Part shown: positions 25,259-33,528 of the stretch, one piece after another | Layout of the letters: every line of letters starts with the position of its first letter | Numbering within the stretch: the stretch's first letter is position 1 | Assembly (NCBI RefSeq): GCF_014262665.1 | Contig: NZ_CP046883.1 | Span: forward strand, 1,984,001 to 2,048,000 | DNA length: 64,000 bases | Source of the DNA: Corynebacterium anserum | GTDB taxonomy: Bacteria; Actinomycetota; Actinomycetes; Mycobacteriales; Mycobacteriaceae | Direction: 5' to 3' | Position numbers and translations under genes: made by a program | The notes under the pieces: model-generated | What the model saw: the letters and a program-made list of their open reading frames with translations, nothing else | What the model was told of the DNA's origin: nothing | The model's database searches: none

Positions 25259-26182
25259 CTAGTGATGATGGTGGTGGTGGGTGTGATCGTGATCCTCATC
25301 GCCGTGTGAATGGGCAAAACCCGCCCCGTGATCCGCGAGTAATCCCGTTGCGATGCCATCGTCTCCGTGGCCAGCCCGATGGCGCGCTCTTTCTACCGAC
25401 GCCACTACTGCCGCTCGCAGCGCCGTATCTTTAAACAACGTCCGCTGCTCACCCAGTGGATCCTCGTAGAGATCAGCGCGGATGAACGTGATGGATTCCA
25501 AGCCCAGCATGTTCAAGCGTTGTGCTGCGGCTAGTGGCGTCGGCCATGCCTCCGAGGGCGATGAAGCCACATCGTCGAAAGCCACGTCCACTTCCACATC
25601 TTCGGAAAACTGACGGGCGAGGCGCACACGGCGAATCAATTCGGCATCGGCAAAGGGATTTACAGTCGCGGAAACAAACAAAAGCGCATCAGCTTTGCCA
25701 GCAAGACTGCGGATGTGATGGCGCATGCGAGCGATAGCATAAGTGTCACCGCTCAGCGGCTCTGCCACTATCAGCGTGCGATGTGCGTCGCGTTCCTTGA
25801 GCCAACGCATGGTCTGCGCTGCCTGAGTAATTGCGGAAAGATCACGCGACGTGCAGGCAGGAACCAAAGTAATATGCTCATGCTCCAGGGCAGACAGTTC
25901 ACGGGCGTCCGCCACTACCGGGTATCCCGTAGCCCGCGAGAGATACTCATGGTTCGCAGACTCAGCCGTCGCATACAGCACCGTCTGAGTTTCCGGCACG
26001 TGGGCATGCTTGTGTGCGTGACCGTGGCCATGAATCTGTGCGTGACCGTGACCATGCATGTGTGCGTGACTGTGGCCAGAGGAGTTTCCGTGGGAATGTG
26101 CGTGACTTACAGCGTGCTCATGGCCATGGAGATGCGTATGACCGTTCGTATGCGCAGGACTGTGTGAATGAGTATGAGACAT
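25259..26182 (-). CDS. His-rich CbiX/SirB-chelatase-like protein inserted in the urease operon
   Basis: A 307-residue protein, unusual in this position. The first 62 residues contain 24 His in HxH and HGH runs ([32 protein letters not shown]). The last 24 hold 11 more and end in six consecutive His. The core, about residues 65-280, resembles the C-terminal half of two-domain sirohydrochlorin chelatases: [82 protein letters not shown] do not see the AHGSR-type N-terminal chelatase motif. Its ATG overlaps the ureA stop (TAATG), and ureB follows after 17 bp, so it is made with the structural subunits. No ureE is present in the operon. I infer a nickel-storing or nickel-delivering role that replaces UreE. 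The chelatase relationship is by eye, so the fold call is tentative. Confidence 0.55.
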   Translation of the reverse strand: MSHTHSHSPAHTNGHTHLHGHEHAVSHAHSHGNSSGHSHAHMHGHGHAQIHGHGHAHKHAHVPETQTVLYATAESANHEYLSRATGYPVVADARELSALEHEHITLVPACTSRDLSAITQAAQTMRWLKERDAHRTLIVAEPLSGDTYAIARMRHHIRSLAGKADALLFVSATVNPFADAELIRRVRLARQFSEDVEVDVAFDDVASSPSEAWPTPLAAAQRLNMLGLESITFIRADLYEDPLGEQRTLFKDTALRAAVVASVERARHRAGHGDDGIATGLLADHGAGFAHSHGDEDHDHTHHHHHH

Positions 26183-26487
26183 TACTCGCCGATGGGGTCG
26201 TGGACGGAAACCAGCTTAGTTCCATCGGGGAACGTGGCTTCAACTTGAATAAGGCTCAAACGTTCACGTACACCCTCCATGACGTCCTGTGGTCCCAGCA
26301 CCTGAGTACCTATTTCCATCGCCTCAGCAACCGTACGGCCGTCGCGTGCAGCTTCAATCACAGCCTCCGTGATCAACGCTGTGGCCTCCGGTTCATTCAG
26401 TTTTAAGCCCCGCGCCCGACGGCGACGACTCACTTCCGCAGCAGTGAAAACAGCGAGCTTATCCATCTCGCGTGGAGTCAACTTCAT
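26182..26487 (-). CDS. ureA: Urease gamma subunit
   Basis: Smallest urease structural subunit, 101 residues, the normal length. It starts [20 protein letters not shown] and has [32 protein letters not shown] and [11 protein letters not shown], and ends [17 protein letters not shown], all typical of UreA. It is the first gene of the urease operon, and its stop overlaps the start of the His-rich chelatase-like gene. Upstream, the 130 bp to the next gene is largely taken up by the terminator of the sdh operon, so the urease promoter must lie in roughly 26490-26530 or read through. No clear regulator site was recognised there. Confidence 0.95.
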   Translation of the reverse strand: MKLTPREMDKLAVFTAAEVSRRRRARGLKLNEPEATALITEAVIEAARDGRTVAEAMEIGTQVLGPQDVMEGVRERLSLIQVEATFPDGTKLVSVHDPIGE

Positions 26488-26530
26488 ACTGAACGATATT
26501 AGCTAGCGCGTGTTTCTGCGATGTTAAAAA

Positions 26531-26581
26531 GCGAGGAGCTACACCCATGCACGGCAATGCGCAGACGGTGTAGCTCCTCGC
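26531..26581 (-). terminator. Strong intrinsic terminator of the sdh operon
   Basis: GCGAGGAGCTACACC at 26531-26545 pairs perfectly with GGTGTAGCTCCTCGC at 26567-26581 (15-bp stem, 21-base loop). On the minus strand it is followed by TTTTT, the standard form. It lies between the small membrane-protein gene and ureA and separates the sdh transcript from the urease operon. Confidence 0.85.
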
Positions 26582-26620
26582 AGGAGGTGCGCTAAGCGCT
26601 AAATGAACGCGGTGCGTTCA

Positions 26621-26941
26621 CTAGTGGATGCGGCCAGAACGAGTCTTGTAATCGCGGTAGTTCTTCCGGCCCACATGAACCAAGAAGAAGCCGAGGAACA
26701 AAAGGCCAAAACCTAGAACCGCACCGATAATGGCAAAGGTGGAACCATCATTTCGGAAATCCCGTGTCATGGTGGACAGTCCCCACAGCATGGTGCCGAA
26801 ACCAGACAGGGAAGCCAGAATGCAACCCATCGCGAACCAAGTGATGGAGCGGTGGAGGGAAGAGTGAGGTGCGTCGAAAGACGACGGCACGTACCCCTCC
26901 TTATAGAGGTGCTCCACGTGAAGTTCCTTTGGAAGAGACAT
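26621..26941 (-). CDS. Small two-helix membrane protein downstream of sdhB
   Basis: A 106-residue protein with two predicted membrane helices: ITWFAMGCILASLSGFGTML near residue 35 and FAIIGAVLGFGLLFLGFFLV near residue 68. Its short tails are charged (KELHVEHLYKEGY at the front, RKNYRDYKTRSGRIH at the end). The same kind of gene follows sdhB in other corynebacteria, where it is annotated only as a membrane protein. It lies 34 bp after sdhB and before the terminator, so it belongs to the sdh transcript. A part in succinate dehydrogenase assembly or stability is possible but not shown. Confidence 0.7.
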   Translation of the reverse strand: MSLPKELHVEHLYKEGYVPSSFDAPHSSLHRSITWFAMGCILASLSGFGTMLWGLSTMTRDFRNDGSTFAIIGAVLGFGLLFLGFFLVHVGRKNYRDYKTRSGRIH

Positions 26942-26975
26942 GTGTTCTCCTAGTTTTTTCAGATCTGACTAGAGT

Positions 26976-27725
26976 CTAGTCGTCCTTGCCACGGATAGCT
27001 GCACGGGTGCGTTCCTTAGTGATCGCTGCCACAGCGGTCAGAGGAATACCCGCAGGGCATACATCTGCGCACTCACCGTAGAGGGAGCAAGGACCAAAAG
27101 TTTCTTCCACCTTGTCAACCATCTTGCGGGCACGCCGGCCACGCTCTTCACGACCCAGCGGAGACAGGGTCAGATGAACAAGCTTGGCACCGGTGAATAG
27201 GTGAGCTGCGCCGTTAGGGCATGCAGCAACGCATGCACCGCAGCCGATGCAGGCGGCGTGATCGAGAGCCTTCTCTGCGTCGGAGTGGTTGACCAGCAAA
27301 GTGTCAGCGTCTGGTGCGGTACCTGCCATCACGGACACAAAGCCACCTTGTTCCATAACGCGATCCAGCGCGGAACGGTCAACAACCATGTCCTTAATGA
27401 CAGGGTATGCGGCAGAGCGCAGCGGCTCGAGCTTGATGGTATCGCCATCGTTGAAGGACAGCAGGCGCTGCTGGCAAGCAGGCTTATTCTTATCCGGACC
27501 GTGCGGGCGGTCATTCACCATCAGGCCACACGTACCACAGATACCTTCGCGGCAGTCAGAGGCAAAAGCAAACGCTTCCTTGCCCTCCTCTACGAAGCGG
27601 TTGTTCACGTGGTCCAGCAACTCCAGGATGGACATTTGTGGTGCAGCGTCGTCAACATCGACGGACTCGAAGTGGCCTTCGGCACTCGGGCCCGACTGAC
27701 GCCAAATCTCAAGATGCAGTTTCAT
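26976..27725 (-). CDS. sdhB: Succinate dehydrogenase iron-sulfur subunit
   Basis: A 249-residue iron-sulfur subunit of succinate:menaquinone oxidoreductase. It passes electrons from the flavoprotein to the membrane anchor. The [2Fe-2S] ligands are in CREGICGTCGLMVND with the later Cys of KPACQQ. The other clusters use CIGCGACVAACPNG and SLYGECADVCPAGIPL. The N-terminus (KLHLEIWRQSG) and length fit the five-helix-anchor type of Gram-positive SQR. Its ATG overlaps the sdhA stop (TAATG), so the two subunits are coupled. The small membrane-protein gene follows in the same operon. Confidence 0.95.
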   Translation of the reverse strand: MKLHLEIWRQSGPSAEGHFESVDVDDAAPQMSILELLDHVNNRFVEEGKEAFAFASDCREGICGTCGLMVNDRPHGPDKNKPACQQRLLSFNDGDTIKLEPLRSAAYPVIKDMVVDRSALDRVMEQGGFVSVMAGTAPDADTLLVNHSDAEKALDHAACIGCGACVAACPNGAAHLFTGAKLVHLTLSPLGREERGRRARKMVDKVEETFGPCSLYGECADVCPAGIPLTAVAAITKERTRAAIRGKDD

Positions 27726-29758
27726 TACTTGTAGTTCCTTGTCATCAGCGGGATCTTGTCGAAGTACAGCGGCTCAGAATGGCGAATGAACTTATTCGGG
27801 CCATCTGGCTGCCAAGCGGAGACGAAGCACCAGTTGTCATCGTCACGCTCTGCCTCGCCATCCTCGGACAGGTGGTCGTCGCGGTAGTGGGCACCGCAGG
27901 ACTCATCGCGGTCGAGAGCGTCGACGCACATGAGCTCGCCCAGATCGAGGTAGTCAGCAACACGCGTTGCGTACTCCAGGGTCTGGTTCATGTAATCCGT
28001 GCCGCCTGGGATGTGGACGTTCGCCCAGAAATCCTCACGCAGAGCGCGAATGTTCTCGATGCCGGCCTTCATATCCTCAACGTTGCGGGAAACGCCACAA
28101 GAGAAGTACAGAATTTCACCGAGCTTACGGTGGTAGTACTCAGGACCATGAGGGTCGTCACCCTTGATGTTCATGATGCGGTCGTAGCGAGCCTGGGCAC
28201 GTGCCAAGGCCTCCTTGGCCGCAGGAGATTCTGCGTCCGGGATTGGCTGACCCAGCAGCGGAGCCAGGTAGTTCGGGATGGTGAACGGTAGCGTGAACCA
28301 GCCTTCCACGGAGGAAGACAGCAGGGAGTTAGCACCCAGACGGTTTGCGCCGTGGTACATCCACGAGGACTCACCGGAGCAGAACAGACCTGGAATGGAG
28401 GTCATCTCGTTGAAGTCGGTCCACAGGCCGCCCATGGTGTAGTGGCAGGTAGGAGCGATGCGCATCGGAGTTTCATAAGCGGACTCACCGATGGCCTCTT
28501 CATACATCTGAATCAGGTTGGAGTAACGCTCACGGATGGTGTCCTGCCCCAGGCGCTTAATTGCGTCGCCGAGGTCAAGGTACACGGAGTTCTTCATTGG
28601 TCCGACACCATAGCCAGCGTTAATCTGCTGAGCGTTTGCGCGGGATGCAATATCGCGTGGAACCAGGTTGCCGAAGGCTGGGTAGCGACGCTCCAAGAAG
28701 TAGTCGCGCTCATCTTCAGGAATTTGGTTCGGGTCGCGGTCGTCGCCCTTCTTCTTAGGGGTCCAGATGCGGCCGTCATTACGCAGAGACTCGGACATCA
28801 AAATGGTCTTCGACTGCCACGTGGAGTTCACCGGAAGGCCGGTTGGGTGGAACTGCACGAAGGACGGGGAAGCCATGTAGGCGCCGAGCTCGTATGCACG
28901 CATGATTGCAGATGCATTGGAATTCTTAGCCAGGGTGGACATGTGGTAGACGTTGCCGTAACCACCGGTGGCTAGCACCGTTGCATGACCGGTATGAGCA
29001 GTGAGCTCGCCGGTGATCAAGTTGCGGGTGATGATGCCCTTACATACGCCGTCCTCAACGATGAGATCGACCACATCATTGTGTGTGAAAATCTCCACGT
29101 TGCCTGCACCAATCTGGCGGTACAGAGCGGAGGTGGTAGCCAGCTGCAACTGCTGACCTGTCTGTCCACGAGTGTAGTAAGTGCGGGAGACCTGCACACC
29201 ACCGAAAGAACGAGTAGCCAGAGTGCCACCGTACTCGCGAGAGAACGGTGCGCCCACGGCGTTCATGTGGTCGATAACCTTCGGTGACTCCATTGCCAAA
29301 CGCCAGCAGTCGTTCTCACGGCAACGGTAGTCGCCACCCTTGACGGTGTCCTTGGCATGCAGGTACGTGGAATCGTTATCCAGCTTCTTACCACGGGAGG
29401 AGTTCACACCACCCTGTGCTGCAATAGAGTGTGCACGGCGAGGGGAATCGTGGTAGGTGAATACCTTGACGTCGTACCCCAGCTCACCTAGTGCAGCTGC
29501 GGCAGCACCACCGGCCAGACCGGTGCCGACGATGAGGATGCGGAACTTGTTGCGGTTCAGAGGGGACACCATGCCGAAGTGTTCCTTGGCATACTTCCAC
29601 TGCTGATCCTGGCCAACCTCATGGGGTGCGTTATCCTTCAGAACCTTGCCGATGGTAACGCCAGGAACGACGGATTCCGGTGCAGAGAAGGCAGCTACTG
29701 CCTCGTCGTAGTTAAAATCCGCGGTCTGATTGTGCGGATGATTGGTAATTGCGCTCAT
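27725..29758 (-). CDS. sdhA: Succinate dehydrogenase flavoprotein subunit
   Basis: A 677-residue catalytic subunit that oxidises succinate to fumarate with covalently bound FAD. The dinucleotide fold ILIVGTGLAGGAAAAALGEL lies near residue 55. RRAHSIAAQGGVNSSRG contains the flavinylated His region, and FVQFHPTGLPV and LLSSSVEGWFTLPF are further family landmarks. The length and the long N-terminus are those of corynebacterial SdhA. GGAGAAGAG precedes the ATG, and 25 bp separate it from sdhC. Electrons go through SdhB to menaquinone via SdhC. Regulation is probably through the GlxR-type site ahead of sdhC. Confidence 0.96.
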   Translation of the reverse strand: MSAITNHPHNQTADFNYDEAVAAFSAPESVVPGVTIGKVLKDNAPHEVGQDQQWKYAKEHFGMVSPLNRNKFRILIVGTGLAGGAAAAALGELGYDVKVFTYHDSPRRAHSIAAQGGVNSSRGKKLDNDSTYLHAKDTVKGGDYRCRENDCWRLAMESPKVIDHMNAVGAPFSREYGGTLATRSFGGVQVSRTYYTRGQTGQQLQLATTSALYRQIGAGNVEIFTHNDVVDLIVEDGVCKGIITRNLITGELTAHTGHATVLATGGYGNVYHMSTLAKNSNASAIMRAYELGAYMASPSFVQFHPTGLPVNSTWQSKTILMSESLRNDGRIWTPKKKGDDRDPNQIPEDERDYFLERRYPAFGNLVPRDIASRANAQQINAGYGVGPMKNSVYLDLGDAIKRLGQDTIRERYSNLIQMYEEAIGESAYETPMRIAPTCHYTMGGLWTDFNEMTSIPGLFCSGESSWMYHGANRLGANSLLSSSVEGWFTLPFTIPNYLAPLLGQPIPDAESPAAKEALARAQARYDRIMNIKGDDPHGPEYYHRKLGEILYFSCGVSRNVEDMKAGIENIRALREDFWANVHIPGGTDYMNQTLEYATRVADYLDLGELMCVDALDRDESCGAHYRDDHLSEDGEAERDDDNWCFVSAWQPDGPNKFIRHSEPLYFDKIPLMTRNYK

Positions 29759-29783
29759 ATCTCTTCTCCTTCAGACTCGCGTA

Positions 29784-30572
29784 CTAGTGGCCCGCACTAG
29801 GAACGAACGGAACGTTGTCAACGAGGCCGAACATCACTGCCAGTGGAATGGAGATGTTGCCGATCATGATGATGGCCGGCAGCAAGTAGGAAATCCACAG
29901 CATGATCTGACGAGTGCGGTGACCCGTGATACCCAAGTCAGAGGATGCGGTCCAGATGCCGTGAGACAGGTGCAGGAAGAGGATCACCATTGCCAGCACG
30001 TAGAAGATCGCCACACCCGGACGGGAGAAGGATTCAACAAGGTTTTGATATGCCGCGTGGGAACCATCGATAGGCCCCTGGAATCCCTCCGCGGCGACCA
30101 CGGTTTTACCGATGGTCAGGTCTAGCAGGTGGAAGATCAGGAATAGCAACAACACCAGGCCAGTAACCGGCATGGAACGTGCGGTAAAGGTATTCCACCC
30201 GGAAACCATCTTCTTACGCTTGAAACGACCACGGGACTTGTGAGCGCGACCGATCAGAGCAAAAGCACAGTACACGTGGAGCACCAATGCAATGAGCAGC
30301 ACGATGCGTGCGGTCCACAGGAAGGATTCGTGCGGAAGCAATGGATAGCCGAATTCACGCAGGAAATCAGCGTAATGGTTAAAGGACTCGGCACCCATGT
30401 AAACCTTCAGGTTACCGAGCATATGTACGAGGACGAAGAGGCCGAAAATGATGCCGGTAATGGCCATTGTCAGCTTCATAGCCCACGTGGGGAAGCCTGG
30501 CTTTTCGCGCAGTGGCTTAGTGGTTATTTTTCCGTGAGAAATTGCCTCACGGTCGTCATATTTAACAGTCAT
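29784..30572 (-). CDS. sdhC: Succinate dehydrogenase cytochrome b membrane anchor
   Basis: A 262-residue five-helix cytochrome b558-type anchor, the single-polypeptide form used by Gram-positive SQR with two haems. Hydrophobic helices occur near residues 30-55 (KLTMAITGIIFGLFVLVHML), 85-110, 140-160, 185-205 and 225-250. His residues in helices 1, 2, 4 and 5 (VHMLGNLK, ALVLHVYCAF, ILFLHLSHGI) are candidate haem ligands. It is the first gene of sdhCAB, with GGAGGTGCC ahead of the ATG. The upstream region carries a perfect GlxR-type palindrome at 30692-30707, fitting cAMP-dependent control of respiration genes in corynebacteria. Confidence 0.93.
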   Translation of the reverse strand: MTVKYDDREAISHGKITTKPLREKPGFPTWAMKLTMAITGIIFGLFVLVHMLGNLKVYMGAESFNHYADFLREFGYPLLPHESFLWTARIVLLIALVLHVYCAFALIGRAHKSRGRFKRKKMVSGWNTFTARSMPVTGLVLLLFLIFHLLDLTIGKTVVAAEGFQGPIDGSHAAYQNLVESFSRPGVAIFYVLAMVILFLHLSHGIWTASSDLGITGHRTRQIMLWISYLLPAIIMIGNISIPLAVMFGLVDNVPFVPSAGH

Positions 30573-30691
30573 GGCACCTCCAGTGTCATGGTTACTTTAA
30601 GGCTTTTTCCCCACTGCCCACTAGTTCACTCCCGTTAACATCGGACACTTACACCCCGTAAAGGGGGATTTTTTTTCACTTCACCACAGAG

Positions 30692-30707
30692 TGTGAAGTA
30701 GCTCACA
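30692..30707. promoter_or_regulatory. GlxR (CRP-type) binding site upstream of sdhC
   Basis: The sequence TGTGAAGTAGCTCACA is a perfect match to the GlxR/CRP consensus TGTGA-N6-TCACA. It lies 120-135 bp upstream of the sdhC start on the divergent side. GlxR control of sdhCAB is known in C. glutamicum. A nearby CCCC-GTAAA-GGGG element around 30655-30668 resembles the C/G-run half-sites described for RamA, but that is weaker. Confidence 0.75.
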
Positions 30708-30743
30708 TCTTCGTAATTATTTATGCAATACAGACGTTGCGAA

Positions 30744-30769
30744 AAAAGGCACCTCAAAGGGTGCCTTTT
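30744..30769 (-). terminator. Intrinsic terminator of the GH65 gene
   Basis: AAAAGGCACC at 30744-30753 pairs with GGTGCCTTTT at 30760-30769. On the minus strand the stem continues into a T-run, about 20 bp after the GH65 stop codon. It ends the pgmB-GH65 transcript before the sdh promoter. Confidence 0.8.
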
Positions 30770-30788
30770 CTTGCATTTTTAGCACTTT

Positions 30789-33425
30789 TTAGCGGCGGCC
30801 CACCTTGGCGGATTCACCCCGCTCGTCCTCTTTTTTCGCCCGGTCATTTTCACGGTCCGAGCCACTCTCTTCATTAGTAAGAAGAGTATCGCCCTTGACA
30901 AACACAGGCTCCTCACCCACGGTCACACTCTCGCCCATCACCCAGATCGGCCCCACACTGTGGTCGCCCTCAACCACCTTAAGCTCGACGCCATTCGGTG
31001 CCACCTTCACTAGAATTCGAACCCCGTGCAAGGTGATGGTGTACTCCAGGTATTCCCAATCCTCCGGCAAACGCGGATTGATGGAGAACTGCCCGTAATA
31101 ATCACGCAACCCGCCGAAACCAAAAACCAGTGCTGTCCACACACCACCGCATGACGCGATATGCACTCCATCTGGCGTGTTGTTATGTAGATTGGCCAAA
31201 TCGACAAACAAACCCGTGTGGAAGAAGTGCTGCGCCTTATCCCTGTAACCAAGCTCTGCCGCCATAATCGCCTGAACCACAGCCGACAGCGTGGAGTCAC
31301 CTGTAGTGAGCCGATCATAATAGTCATAATCAGCGCGCTTCTGCGCCGTACTGAAAGACTGCCCCTGTAAGAACAACGCTAAGACCACATCAGCCTGTTT
31401 AACTACCTGATACCGATAGATAGTCAACGGATGGTAATGCAACAGTAACGGCCGCTTTAACTCATCATTCGGATCATCTAGGTTCCAGATCTCACGCTGC
31501 AAGAACTGGTCATCCTGCGGATGCAAACCCAACTCATCGTTGAAAGGGATATACATACAGTCCGCGGCCTTATTCCACAATTCCAACTCAGCTTCGGAAA
31601 GTTCCTGTTTTTTCAGGAGGTTTTTGTAATCTTCCGGCCGGTCTTGCTCCATTTGTTTGACAACCTCAGCAGCCACACGCAGGTTGTACTGCGCCATGAC
31701 ATTTGTATAGAGGTTGTTGTTCACCACAGTGGTGTATTCATCAGGTCCAGTCACAGAGTGAATCTCAAAGCGGTTACCCGACTTATTGAAGAACCCCAAA
31801 GACATCCAAAATCGGGCTGTCCCGACCAGAATATGGATACCCTGATCCAGCAAAAAGTCCGTGTCGCCTGTGGCGTACACATACTTCATCAGCGCGAACG
31901 CGATGTCTGCGTCGATGTGATACTGCGCCGTACCTGCTGCATAGTACGCACTAGACTCTTGGCCGTTAATGGTACGCCAGGGAAATAAAACACCGTCGTG
32001 GGACAATTCCAGCGCGCGCTGTTTTGCAGAGGGAAGCATGTCATAGCGGAAACGCAACGCGTTACGCGCGAAGATCGGATTGGTGTAGCTCAGGAATGGC
32101 AACACATAGATTTCCGTGTCCCAGAAATAATGACCACCATAACCCGAACCCGTCATCCCCTTCGCCGGAACACCACACGTCTCCGCGCGCGCCGAAGCCT
32201 GAACTAGCTGGAAAAGATTCCAACGCACAGCCTGCTGCAGTTCGGGCTGACCTCCGATCTTCACATCGGAGCGCTCCCAGAAACGAGCAAGCCATTCAGC
32301 TTGATTAATCACAAGATTCTGGAAACCAACCGACTTCGCACGGTTAATGGTGCGGGCACAACGGAACCCCAACTCCTGAGGAGCCACATGGCGGGACGAG
32401 TGATAGGAAACGTACTTCTCCAAGCGCAGCTTAAGACCCTTTTTACCGTTGACATGGTAGGTCACACGAGCAACATCATCCTCCACTTCAGTGGTGATCT
32501 CCACGCCCGTGTCATCGCCAGATTCCGGATTGTAAATGTCCAACACATGATCCATCGAGGCTGCCACTGTCATTCCCGAATGGTTGATCTGGTAACCCAA
32601 AGTGGCCCGCTCCGGTTCAGGCTGGGACTTGTATTTCGGGATAAATACCCGCTCCACAAACTCCTCACCGCGGCGCGGGTCAAAACCTTCATCCGCTGCC
32701 TCACGCGCATTATTATCCGGGAATTCCCCCTCACCATCTTCCCGGTTGAGCAGTTGGGAGCTAATCACCAGCGCGGCGTCGTCATCCAACAACTCCACCT
32801 CGAGGCTCATAATCGCCAAATGACGCTCTTGGAAAGACACCATGCGTTCAGACGTCACACGGACATGCTTACCCGCAGGAGTGCGCCACACCAAGTTGCG
32901 GCGAAGCACGCCCTCACGGAAGTCCAAGCTGCGCCGAAACTCGGTGACTTCCGCGTTACCCAGGCGTAATGGCTCGTCATCGATGTACAGACGCATGGCT
33001 TTTGCATCGGGCACGCTGACGATCCCCTGCCCAGCTCGTGCTAGTCCATAAGCATCCTCCGCATGCTGGATGTTCCAGGTCTCATGCACACCATTAATGA
33101 ACGTGCCGTGCTTATGAGAATCACGCCCCTCCGATGGATTGCCGCGTAAACCCAAATACCCATTAGACAGCGCAAAAATAGTCTCGGCCACACCCAAATC
33201 CATGCCATGCGGACGGGTTTCCACCCACGCCCATTCGTCAACAGGGTTTACCTCTCGATCAATTTCCTCCAGCGGGTTGACCCCGTAGTGCTTCCAATCA
33301 GCACGGAAGTCTTCATCCGCTAGGTTTCCGCCATTGATAGGACGGTACGGCCCGTGGATCTTGCCCTCGCGGCGCAGCTTCAGAAACGCCTCTAGTTTCT
33401 TTCTGGACTTATCGGTCAGCGACAT
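30789..33425 (-). CDS. Glycoside hydrolase family 65 phosphorylase (trehalose/maltose type)
   Basis: An 878-residue GH65 protein. Members split trehalose, maltose, kojibiose or related alpha-glucosides with phosphate and release beta-glucose 1-phosphate. Landmarks are the N-terminal ETIFALSNGYLGLRGNPSEG, the central GHYFWDTEIYVLPFL, and the catalytic-acid segment SVTGPDEYTTVVNNNLYTN with Glu in GPDE. Later come LHPQDDQFLQREIW and the phosphate-binding region DSTLSAVVQAIMAAELGY. The C-terminal jelly-roll is followed by a charged, probably disordered tail (EESGSDRENDRAKKEDERGE). It starts with AAGGAG ahead of the ATG and follows beta-phosphoglucomutase by about 100 bp, the partner that uses its product. 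Trehalose is the usual guess in mycolate bacteria; the substrate is not fixed by sequence. Confidence 0.88.
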   Translation of the reverse strand: MSLTDKSRKKLEAFLKLRREGKIHGPYRPINGGNLADEDFRADWKHYGVNPLEEIDREVNPVDEWAWVETRPHGMDLGVAETIFALSNGYLGLRGNPSEGRDSHKHGTFINGVHETWNIQHAEDAYGLARAGQGIVSVPDAKAMRLYIDDEPLRLGNAEVTEFRRSLDFREGVLRRNLVWRTPAGKHVRVTSERMVSFQERHLAIMSLEVELLDDDAALVISSQLLNREDGEGEFPDNNAREAADEGFDPRRGEEFVERVFIPKYKSQPEPERATLGYQINHSGMTVAASMDHVLDIYNPESGDDTGVEITTEVEDDVARVTYHVNGKKGLKLRLEKYVSYHSSRHVAPQELGFRCARTINRAKSVGFQNLVINQAEWLARFWERSDVKIGGQPELQQAVRWNLFQLVQASARAETCGVPAKGMTGSGYGGHYFWDTEIYVLPFLSYTNPIFARNALRFRYDMLPSAKQRALELSHDGVLFPWRTINGQESSAYYAAGTAQYHIDADIAFALMKYVYATGDTDFLLDQGIHILVGTARFWMSLGFFNKSGNRFEIHSVTGPDEYTTVVNNNLYTNVMAQYNLRVAAEVVKQMEQDRPEDYKNLLKKQELSEAELELWNKAADCMYIPFNDELGLHPQDDQFLQREIWNLDDPNDELKRPLLLHYHPLTIYRYQVVKQADVVLALFLQGQSFSTAQKRADYDYYDRLTTGDSTLSAVVQAIMAAELGYRDKAQHFFHTGLFVDLANLHNNTPDGVHIASCGGVWTALVFGFGGLRDYYGQFSINPRLPEDWEYLEYTITLHGVRILVKVAPNGVELKVVEGDHSVGPIWVMGESVTVGEEPVFVKGDTLLTNEESGSDRENDRAKKEDERGESAKVGRR

Positions 33426-33528
33426 ACGCCAGCTCCTTCACACCTGTCTCACTAAAGGGCTTACACAAGAGGGAGACTACAAAGTTCTTTGGTTCTTGCT
33501 TCTTCGTTCTTGGTTCCGCGGCAGGACA

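Noticed and set aside
25715-26167. Val/Met-rich frame opposite the His-rich urease gene
   Set aside because: It is produced by reading the complement of His codons; no start context or homology.
30653-30677. CCCC-GTAAA-GGGG followed by eight T as a plus-strand terminator
   Set aside because: No plus-strand gene ends here. It lies in the sdhC promoter region and more likely reflects regulator half-sites.
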